Positions 51,780-61,335 of a stretch of 64,000 nucleotides of DNA are shown here, in pieces. The DNA comes from Chionis minor. Its lineage: Eukaryota; Chordata; Aves; Charadriiformes; Chionididae. The notes beneath the pieces are model-generated. The model made no database searches. It worked only from the letters and a program-made list of their open reading frames with translations, and was not told the origin of the DNA. The stretch is from NCBI GenBank assembly GCA_013398295.1, contig VZSF01010130.1, forward strand, positions 417,410 to 481,409, written 5' to 3'. The translations under genes were made by a program, and so were the position numbers. Numbering within the stretch: position 1 is the first letter of the stretch; the number at the start of each line of letters is the position of its first letter.

Positions 51780-52126
51780 GCTTTTTCATGGCGTCCCCCA
51801 ATGCATACTGTGCCCCAGGGCAGTAAATATCCCTCCTTCCTGGAGTGGCGTGGCATTGACTCATTCTGATGGGCATCACACCTGGACACCTGAGGCTCTC
51901 CTGGGGCAGCCCTGGGAAGAACTGGAATGGGTGTCCACTCCTCCGAGCCTGCAGCTGGGTTCCCGCCTGCCTTCACCCTGTGCCCCTCGGGGCGTACGGA
52001 GTGGGCTGGTGCTATCAGGGCTGGAGGCTCCTGCTGTGGGCCCGGGAGGAGCCAGGGTAGGATGTTATTGGGGCTCCCCACACTCCTGCTATTGCCACCC
52101 TGTGCCCCTTTGTGGGTGTGCAGGTG
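51780..52126. other. GC-rich intronic patch, unclassified
   Basis: A sharply bounded block of about 350 bases is much richer in G and C than the flanking intron and is open in several frames. It is followed by 14 T at 52127-52140. Base composition alone explains the overlapping open frames. It might be an old LTR, an internal CpG-poor promoter or enhancer, or a decayed insertion; I cannot assign it to a family. Confidence 0.3.
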
Positions 52127-54049
52127 TTTTTTTTTTTTTTACTGCATAACCCAACACTGTGCAAATGGAGCTTGATGGAAGATGCTGACCTGTTTAGGTC
52201 AGTAGTGATGCCTGTGGCAGGCCTTTGACCAAGCTTAACGGAGTTGTACTCCATGAGCAACAGAACTCAAAGACTTTGTTCAGGATCTTGCATGTAATAT
52301 ATGTAACAGCAATTTTCCTTGGTCTATTGCTTTTTCTGCACTTTCTTTCTGCTCTCAGAATCTGTAATTTGTCTGTGGAAATAGCCCTGTCTCTTAAGCT
52401 TTTTAGATCATTGTAAGAGCTAGAATCTTTATTTTTTTATGTTCTAGAAGACCAAAAAACTCTGTATATGTAAAACTACTGTTTTCTGTGAAGTATGGGT
52501 ATATATTATATTCACATTATTAATAATGTTGTTATTATTATTCACACATTATATAGCAACAGTTATTATTTACGTAATAGCATTTTTGTGAGGTTTAATA
52601 TTATTTTTAGTTCTTCACTTCCTCTTAAAACTAGAAATAGGGAATAATAGTTCACTTACCAATTTGGAGTTCAGATCTGACTGAAGATGGCAAATTGTTG
52701 GTGTAACTACTCAATTGATCTAGTGGAGTTACTGTTCTGGGAATAGCATTAAAGTAAACGTGCTTGTAGAAATGCTAGTAGCCAGGCTACTGGGTGCTTA
52801 AGTTGCAAGCTGGTAAAATAAAAACACATTTAAAATGCTCAAACTCTTCTAAGGAATTAAAGTGCAATGTTAATAGGTGGAGATTGATCCTTCAGGAGAA
52901 AGACTTGAGTGCTTTTCTTTTTTGATAACAGCTGTTATTACTATTCTATAATGTGCTATTAAGCAATATAACTGTAAAAAAAAAACCACCCTGTACTGAT
53001 TATATACCATCGACACTACAAAAAATGGCTGAGTCACTGCAGGAAAGAGTATTTCAGATTTGTGCAGTTTAAGCAAGACTACTGCAATTGCTAGGCAGAG
53101 TGGTGGATTTAGGCTTCTTTTCAACAAATACAGAGATAAAGATTCTCTAGTGAACAATTACAGAGTAAGGCATTGGAAGTGCCTAAGGTCTTCGAACCCT
53201 CATCAGATATTTGAAGGAGACAACTAAAATTTTACAGCTTCTCTTAAAAGAGACTTTCATACTTTAAGGAAGTAATAAACAATGTTTTAATCCAGGACTT
53301 CAGAGAAAAAAATTTATACTAGACAGCGTGCGCCTGTGTCTGTTTGCTCATGGTGGGTACAAAGAGTCTTTTTAATACAGCCACCCAGAAGCTTGAAGAA
53401 CTAAAGGCATTGGTGAAAAATGGGGGAGGAAATGAACCAGCAGTATGATTGGCTCAGAGTTTTGTGCTGTTGTTCCTACTTATTTTATAAATAAGAGCTT
53501 TGGACTCCTGATATTTTTCAGAATACAGCAAAACACTCAGTAAACCTATTGGTTTTGTTTTTAAGATAGTGGGATCTTTATTGAGCAAAACTATTTTTTT
53601 TAAAGAATCTTCAGAAAGTTGTATCTGCTAACAACTTTGTGGGTTTTTTGGGAGCAAGTTATCATAGTTTTGGTAAATGATCACTAATAGGTGGATCTGA
53701 ACTAAAAGAATAAGTGATGTAGTAGGAACACTATTGGAATAAAAGACATGTTTCTTGAGTTAAACAACAAATTTATTCCAGATATCATGGTTTATTTATG
53801 CTTTTTATTTTCTATATATGATAGATATGCTTTACTACTCCCTTTTCTTTGGATAGATTTTACCTATCTAAAACTTAAACATTTTTCTTTAGAAGTATAC
53901 TCAGTATTTTGAGAACTGATTATGTCTTAAGCATAACAAAATAATTTTTGCAGAGTAATACAGTATGATAAAGGAGACCACTTGCAATGCCAAAGAGTAC
54001 CTATCTATATATGTGACAAACGTTGCAGTGTTAAGTATCAAATATGGAA

Positions 54050-54148
54050 GGACATTGAGGGACATGGTTTAGGGGTGGTTTAGCCAGTGTTAAGTTTATG
54101 GTTGGACTCTATCTCGAAGGTCTCTTCCAACCTAAGTGATTCTGTGAA
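54050..54148 (+). mobile_element. CR1-type 3' end fragment, plus strand
   Basis: The stretch has the order seen at the 3' end of many avian CR1 copies: GAGGGACATGGTTTAGGGG, then ATGGTTGGACTCTATCTCG, then AGGTCTCTTCCAACCTAAG, then TGATTCTGTG. Only about 100 bases remain, consistent with extreme 5' truncation. It ends about 75 bases before the LTR at 54222. Confidence 0.75.
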
Positions 54149-54221
54149 GCTGTGTGAAAATGGCTATGAAAAACTGACTTTAAATTATATTTTTGGATGG
54201 ATTCAATAACCTGGATATATC

Positions 54222-54820
54222 TGTGACCACGTGGAGAGAGGGGCCCCCGCTGGAGCAGGTTTGCTGTCAGGAATTGTGACCCTGTGGGGGACCCACACAG
54301 GAGCAGTCTGCTCCTGAAAGACTGCACCTTGTGGAAGGGACCCATGCTGGAGCAGTTCCTGAAAAACTAACTGTGGGAAATCAGAAGTTTGTGGCGAACT
54401 GTGTGCTGTAGGAGGGACCCCATGCTGGAGCAGGAGAAGAGTGTAAGGAAGGAGTGGCAGAGGCAATGTGTGATGAACTGACCACAGCCCCCATCTCCTG
54501 ACCCCCTGCACTGCTTTGAGCAGGGAGGAGGTAGAGAAATTGGGAGTGAAGTTGAGCCCAGGAAGAAGGGAGGGGTGGGAGGAAGTGGTTTTAAGATTTG
54601 GTTTTACTTCTCATTACCGTACTCCAATTTGAGAGGTAATAAATTAATTTCCCTAAGTAAAGTATGTTTTGTCTGCGATAGTAATTGCTGAGTGATCTCC
54701 CTGTCCTGATCTTGATCCGTGAGCCTTTCATTATATTTTGTCTCCCCCCTCCAGCTGAGGAGGGGAGTGATAGAGTGGCTTGAAGGGCACCTGGCATCCA
54801 GCCAGGGTCAACCTGCCACA
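54222..54820 (+). mobile_element. Avian endogenous retrovirus LTR (solo or fragment), plus strand
   Basis: The 3' part follows an LTR type that is abundant in birds, probably ERVL-like. It has TTGAGCCCAGGAAGAAGGG, GGTTTTAAGATTTGGTTTTA, a polyadenylation hexamer AATAAA at 54638-54643, CTCCCTGTCCTGATCTTGA, then GGCACCTGGCATCCAGCC, and a final CTGCCACA ending in CA at 54820. The left boundary is unclear, and 54222-54440 might be internal sequence next to the LTR. No gag, pol or env reading frame is present, so it looks like a solo LTR or a truncated insert. Family naming is from memory of the repeat class and is tentative. Confidence 0.75.
54241..54433 (+). repeat. Decayed subrepeats inside the LTR region
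   Basis: Four imperfect copies of a motif like GGGACCCATGCTGGAGCAG start near 54241, 54288, 54337 and 54414, spaced 47, 49 and 77 bases apart. Such an internal minisatellite is typical of this avian retroviral sequence and varies in copy number between insertions. Confidence 0.7.
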
Positions 54821-57800
54821 AATTTAAATTCTCAGCTGTACAATACAATGTTAAAATAAATATGGTGCTCCTTTAAAATAGTATGAAAGAGTTTGCTTTC
54901 ATGTTTGACTCAGTAGTGTTTCCTGAGGGGAAAAAAACATTTTGCTAGTTGGGAGAGGGGGGCCTGTGATTCAACAGCTTAACAGGGAGCTTTTTGTTTA
55001 ATTTTTTTGGTACTTTAACTGTAAATATGACCTAAACTATAACTGTTACCAGTGGCAAGTGTTTGCAGTGTCTAGAGACTCTAGTCAAAAATCCTGTTGG
55101 TATTATGAATAAATAAAACTGTGTAACCTCTTGCTTTGGATTTTTTGCAAACTGGATATTAGACTAGATGGGACAGATGTGAACTCCAAATCTGTTAAGT
55201 GCTTCAGCAAGTTGTAGTTCCTATGTCCTTTATCTGTCAGACTGATTTATCTCAGTTGCATATGTGAAGTATTATATGTACAGCAGGTCACATTCATGAA
55301 GGTTTCAGCTGTATGTCTAAGATAAAATTACTTTGTGTGTGCAAAGCAGCAACTTGTTAGGGTTTCCTAGATCTATGGCAACCTGGGCATTTCGATTGCT
55401 GGAAATCAGATAACTGCCAGAGTAGTTGGGCACTAAATTAATGAGAAATAGTTTGTCTCAGTAACTGATATGGGTAGACTTGAAAGTTTTGGATGGTGAT
55501 GAGGTAGAAGAACAAGGTCAAGAGTTTCAGTGGGTGGTTCACTTGATTACAAGGGTTACAGACTGCACAAGCTGAGTCTTGTGCATATAACTGATATAAA
55601 GGGCACGTGCTGACATAGAGAATTACCCTGTCACATATGCTTTTTCTTGTATTTGCTCTTATCAAGCTTTGTATGCAAATTATCCTCTCTTCCTTTTAGT
55701 CCTCTGAAAGGGACAACACTTTATGCTTGCTCTGCAAAAACTTTTGGTACCCCTTTTATTTTACCTAGTTCTTGGTATTTGAAGGGAAGAGAAGAAAATG
55801 GGAGATATGGGTGAAAGAAAATGATGCATTTAAATCCCCCTTTTTTCCTCAGCCTGCAAAACCAACATTTAATTTTTAGCATCGCTTAAAAATAGTCCAG
55901 TTTTGTATTTGGGGTTTTTTTATATTTTGGTTTTGTACTTCTATTTGGCAGTTTACTTGTGATGACACGCATAAATTTACATGTAGCTTTACAGACATGC
56001 TTTACATGTATGCCTACATAACTTATAGCACAAAATAGTGACAATGGGAAAGACAGAATTTTGTTGTGTAGTTCAATGTTTGTACTTGTTATACTAAATG
56101 CAGGCACATGCCTCTGAACCTTTTGTTTCTATAAAAATAAAAGACACTTATTTCTATAGAAATGCAGATTCTTCTCTGAAGCAGATACTAGTTCAACAAT
56201 CAGAGCTTACCTTGAGAAATATTAAGATGCTACAGCATCTAAATGATTTGTCCTAAAATCACTTGTTCTTCTGTTTTATTTGCTCTGTGTTATAGTAGTT
56301 TGGCTTTGGTTAGTGTACTTTTTTCTTTATGTATACCTGTCCCTTCCTGAAAATGGGGCCTTGTTTGCCTATAAAGCCCTGAATGTGATAGTCTCAATGA
56401 CTGTTTTGGGGTGGATAGTGGGGAATGGTTATTTGTAACATTAGGAGATCTTTTAGGTAAGTTTGAGCCTTGAAGATGCGGATTTAAGACCTAAATTAAG
56501 TTTGATTCTGTGGGGACCTACAGGACATAAGGGGAATATATGTTGATATAATCTGTCCTGAAGGTTGTTCATGAAGCTATTGAAATGTGATGGGGTCTGT
56601 TAGCCAATTTCGATAGATTCAGAAGGGTCTTTGCATATGAAAAGTTAAGGTTAGTTTGTGAGCTGCGTGGTGGCAAACTATGCTCCTGAACTTCAAATAG
56701 TGTACCAAACTTACTTGTGAGGTCAGATTTCTTTACCTTGCCTGCTTTTATCTTCATCATGGTCTCACAAGAACTTCTGATGCTGTAGAAGTGACATGTA
56801 TGCTTGTGCCATGTAAAAGACAACCTTGATTTGCAGGTCTTGCCCCAATGCAAGGGAGGTGGCGGAAAGGAAGATGGCCAGTAGCTCCATTAAGAACTTA
56901 GGAATTTGGGTCTTGAGGTCTAATCTATGCTATAGTTCTAAAACATGAGCCATGGCACGACATGCTTGGTTGCAGATATCTTTGGAACATGCATGTAACT
57001 GTTGGTTCTGAGAGCAGTCAGGCTTAAACCTTTCTGGCAAATCAGGCTGTCATCTTTGAAGATAATAGCCAATACCTTCTCATGCAGAACATTACTGATC
57101 CTAAATCAAAACAGAACATGAGCCTTGGCGTTCAACTGGTTTTGGTATTTTAAAAAAAGAGTAAAGAAACCAGTGCTAATTGGGGGAGGGAAGGAAAGAT
57201 AAAAATGTGCCTGGAAATCAGTTCTGGAATTAATTTTTTTAGGCTATTAGTTAAAAATGTGATTATATTGTACTTTGAAAACTGTCCCAGATAGTCAGCA
57301 GAAAACATTCTTGTATGACTTCTAAAAGGAAAAACAAGTGGTTACAGCCATTTCTTATCGATTTGTTCCTTGTTTATTCTTCCTACCACAGCATTTTCAG
57401 ACTTTAAGTGTCAAAGGTCAAGCTCAGTTTGCCATGAAATCCAAATGCATGCGTTTTCCTGTTAATGATTGACTTCAGCCTTCCTTTAAAGGTTCCTGAA
57501 GGCTTAATACTTATAATCTCTACCAGCATTATTTTGCCTAACAGTGCACTTTCTACTTTTGAGCTTTTGTTTTAGCTTTTACTAACTTAAGCATTTGTTT
57601 ATCTTCCTCTAACTTTTTAAACTAAATAGAAGGTCTGCAGTCTATCTAGTAGTAAAAGTTGTTTGCCTATAAGAACATCTTTTTCTTTAACTGTTTCAGG
57701 TTCCTATTTTGTGCCTTGTAGTTTGAAGAAAATGTCATGATCAGTTTCCCATGATACTTGATTTGGATTCACTGTTACTATCTCTTTTTTTGTTGATTTG

Positions 57801-60090
57801 TTGAAGGTGGAACCAACAAGCAAACCACGCCACCCCAATTCTGCCTAAGCTTGTGTTATTATACGAAGTGTAAATTAGATGGTAGTTTAGGTAATGAGCT
57901 AGTTGCAGTGATTCAGTATGTTTTGTCAGTACACAAATACCCATTTTCCTGACTTTTCTGTTTTCCTGCTGCTTATGCTCACAAGGACTTGATCTCAATA
58001 AAAATTCTGATCTTGTTGTCATTACTTAAGGCAGAGGGTGAAACTGGTCTAGTCCTGTTTTTGTAAATGGCAGGCTTGGGGAGGGCCACTGTATTAAGGG
58101 TATACACGAATCTCTTCTGGCACTTGGCCTTTCATGTTTCATGCATCATGTCAGAGAGCATCTATGGTGCATAAAGCCTTGGAAGAAATTGGCTTATGTT
58201 CTGACTTGATACAAAGATTGTTTTTGTTTCCGACTCCTACTATATGAGCTTATTTTGCTAATTTTACAGCATATTGGTAACCTTATGCTTCTTTCCACCT
58301 TGTTGCATCAAGATCAAAAAGGCTTGTATAAACCTGAAGTAGCATTTTGGACTGTCACAAGGCAGGCATACTCAAGAGATCCTATGCATAAGCACAAGAA
58401 AGCTTACAGCTATCTGTAAAATCTGTGGGTTCAACCTTTTCATTCAGAATAAACTATTTCAGATTGTCTGATGATGGTTTAATGTCTGCTGAAAACAGAG
58501 GTTATGCTTTCATGATTGTGATAGCAAACAGTTTGAACAGACACCCTGTTTCCATAATCAAAAATCTCTCTTTTTTGGGATGTAGTGGGTCATATATAGT
58601 TCTCGGTTTCCAACTCATTATAACTACCAGTATCTTTCAGTAATAAAGTTGTTCAGTAAAAGACTTGTTCCACAGGGACAAGAAAGAGTGGAGAAAAAAC
58701 CAATGTCTTGTATTGCTGTCAGATTCTTCCATTAGTCTCTGGTTCATAAATCTTTGCATCGGCCATTGTCTCTTTGAGTGTGTTGTGGAAATCTGCTTAC
58801 ATCCTTTATAGATAATTCTGATTCTTAATGCCAGGTCAAGATAGCTCTGGTGTCCAAGAGAGATGGTATTTTCTTGTGCTAAATACCATTTGTTCAAAAT
58901 ATTTTAGAATTTTCATTTAAACTGGGATTTAACTTTTTGTTTGGTTTTTTTGATAGTATTGCTTTAAGGGAGAGTCTACCTCAGACATCTGCAAACTATA
59001 CTCTTGAAAGTAAGCAAAACGAAAGCTGTAGTCACGTAACCTGAGTTCAGAGTATAGGATACTTCCTGTGGCAGCATTATGTCATAAATTTATTTTTAGT
59101 CCTTTAACACATGCTTTCTCTAATGGGATCAGCAGATCTCTTTTGAATAGAACAAGAAGTGCACTCTTTTGACAGTAGGAATTCTAAATGTTTCAATACA
59201 TGCATTTCAACATCTGCTTTTCTTTTCTACTGACTTACTGTTCTGTGATCTGTGGTTTGCTCAGTAATGGGAACAACTATGTGGAAATTCAGTAGTTCTC
59301 CCTTTTGCACCCACAACTAACGAAATTGCTCAGAAATCATGAGAAGCTACTGAGCAGTCTCTGAAACAGTTTTCACAGGCGTGTGTGCAAGCAAGGCATG
59401 TAGCACAAGGCATTTGATGTCTCCTTTGGGTAGTGATAGGTCGGATAAAAATAGGGTTGGCAATTTCCAGGAGGCTGACCTACAGAGGCTCTGTGGACAT
59501 GGGAGGACATTCTAATACTTGCTGGGTCTAGTGGTTCAATTGCTCTGTTGGTTACCTAACATTTGTTGAACAAGTCCGTCTCTTGGAAATTACTAGCTTC
59601 TTCCTGGAGAAAGAGAAACAGATAATGGATAAAAGAGGGTGTTTCTGGAGTGCCTTAGTCAAAGGGTAGCCCTGTGCTTCTGGGCACAGGCAACAAGAAT
59701 AAAACAATATTGATGGAAAAAGTGCGTCAGTAGGAGGGAGATACAGCAGTTCTAAGCAATGAAGCTTACATCTATAATGCCAACAACAGGTTTCGTGAGA
59801 GATACTTGTAAGGATCTATTTGACTTAGGAAATGGGAAGGAGTTGAGGGTATCCTTGAATTCTAAGGAAAAAAAAAATGTTTTAATCTTACGGTTTAGTT
59901 CTGTGTCAGGTTTTTTTCTTGCCTTAAAGTCTTTACATCTAAGATTCACAAACAAAGGATTGGTAATCAGCCTAATATTGCCAATCCTAAAATTTGTATT
60001 TCTGAAGAACTGCTGATGTTTAACATGCTTTTCAGAGTACAGTTTTTCAAGAAGCAGGGGTTTAGAACAGTATTCTTCCATAAATTATAG
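54821..60090. other. Intronic sequence, no element recognised
   Basis: AT-rich intron with no recognisable exon, RNA gene or transposon copy. Open frames are short and featureless. Confidence 0.55.
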
Positions 60091-60530
60091 TGTCAGAATA
60101 ACTTGAGTTGGATGAGACTCTGGTTATCTGGCCTGACAACGCTCACTCAAAGCAGAGCTAAATTAAAAAATACGTTGAACTTCTGAGTTAAATCAGGTTG
60201 TTCGCTGTGTTGCTGAGTCAAGCTTCCAATAAGGATGGAAATTCATCAGCTTTTCAGGACTACACATTCTGGTGTCTGACTACCTTCGCGGTGAAAAATT
60301 GTTTCATAGCATCTACTTCGACTATTCTTTATTGCAGTTTCAGTTGTCTTTTGTCTGAAAAGACTAGCTCCATATTATGTAATAATCACCTGTTAGCTAT
60401 CTGGAGGCACTTGTTAGATTCCTTTTGAGCTGCTGGTCTTATCTGCAGGCTGAACAAATTCAAACTTTGTAGCCTGTCCTCATACATGAACATGATGGTG
60501 GATGACTTGCTCAGTTCTTGTGTTAGTGCT
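60091..60530 (-). mobile_element. Old CR1 LINE 3' fragment, minus strand
   Basis: The + strand shows the reverse complement of a CR1 3' region: GAGTTGGATGAGACTCTGG, then CTCACTCAAAGCAGAGCTAA, then CTGACTACCTTCGCGGTGAA near 60277, and CAGGCTGAACAAATTC with TAGCCTGTCCTCATAC near 60450-60485. The alignment is only partial and all coding frames are broken, so it is an old copy. Confidence 0.75.
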
Positions 60531-60769
60531 GAGTGATTAATATGTCAGATTAAATTTGGTGTACATATGTGTCTTATGGGGAGAAATAAAATCCAAATAC
60601 AGGCTGAAAAAAAAATGGCCTCTACATCAGTCATTACCATTAGTGGGGAAAATAAGGTCATGAATAGTTTGCTAAACACTTTTCTTATGAAGCAGTTACA
60701 ATACTTTAAAAAAAAAAAGAAAAAAGATAGGAAATAATGAGGGGGAAAAAAGTTATGTTAGCACAGAAA

Positions 60770-61335
60770 CTTATTGTTTGTCCCATATGAAATACTGTAT
60801 GCAGTTCTGACTACCGTGTCTCAGGGACAGTATGATACAATTAGACTCAATATAAAGGGGGAGAGGGAAATGTATATCTTCTATACAAAGGCAGACGAAG
60901 TAAAAAAGATGCTTAATTTTGAGAAAAATGGGTATGAACAGATCTGATAAAGGCATATAGAATCATAGGTTGCAAGAGGAAGCTTAGCAGGGATGATCAG
61001 TTCATATGTAGTACAGGACTATTAAAGTATGAGCAGGTTCGAAGGAATTTTTTTATGTGGTGCTGGTGTGTAAGCGTGTACTGTAACTGATTACAATAAA
61101 GTGCAGTGAAGCCAAAGTACTATTGATGGAACTGAATGTTCTTGAAGAATTAGCCATTTTCTGCTTAGGAGGTTTATAAGCTGCTTATTCCTGGATGTTG
61201 GGAAGACACAGCTAGGGAAGAAGTATTGCAGGATGCTAGCCCTGTTTCAAATGTTCTTTGTCCAAGTATTTTGCGGTGGTCAGAAACAGGATACTGGGCT
61301 AAATCAGTCTTTGATCTAGACAGTATTGCAATTAT
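60770..61335 (+). mobile_element. Ancient CR1-type LINE, plus strand
   Basis: Near the start the + strand reads as a decayed RT segment (AATACTGTATGCAGTTCTGA, equivalent to a YCVQF-type block). It ends with GAAACAGGATACTGGGCTAA, ATCAGTCTTTGATCTAGAC and AGTATTGCAATT. That ending is the 3' terminus of the amniote CR1 lineage abundant in turtles and crocodilians (ACAGGATACTGGGCTAGAT, then GGTCTGACCCAGTATGGC). It may extend left to about 60640. Divergence is high, indicating insertion long before the bird radiation. Confidence 0.7.

Larger units (their letters stand above)
46236..54049. other. Intronic sequence with minor simple repeats
   Basis: AT-rich intron containing the 32-bp duplication (47239-47302), an A/C-rich stretch (48880-48945), the TG/TA alternating tract (51416-51480) and the GC-rich patch (51780-52126), annotated separately where notable. 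No exon or RNA gene was recognised. Confidence 0.55.

Noticed and set aside
51780..52140. GC-rich block plus T14 read as a processed retrocopy
   Set aside because: A minus-strand retrocopy would carry its T run at the left end, and a plus-strand one would have A at the right end. Here T14 is on the right, so the run does not fit as the tail of the block.
51407..52260. Cluster of overlapping open frames on both strands (up to 123 codons)
   Set aside because: They overlap in many frames and follow local GC content and a TG/TA repeat. No recognisable domain or splice structure was seen.
54175..54832. TTTAAATT-like sequence on both sides of the LTR as target-site duplication
   Set aside because: The left copy lies about 40 bases away from the apparent LTR start, and the motif is common in AT-rich DNA, so it cannot be trusted as a duplication.
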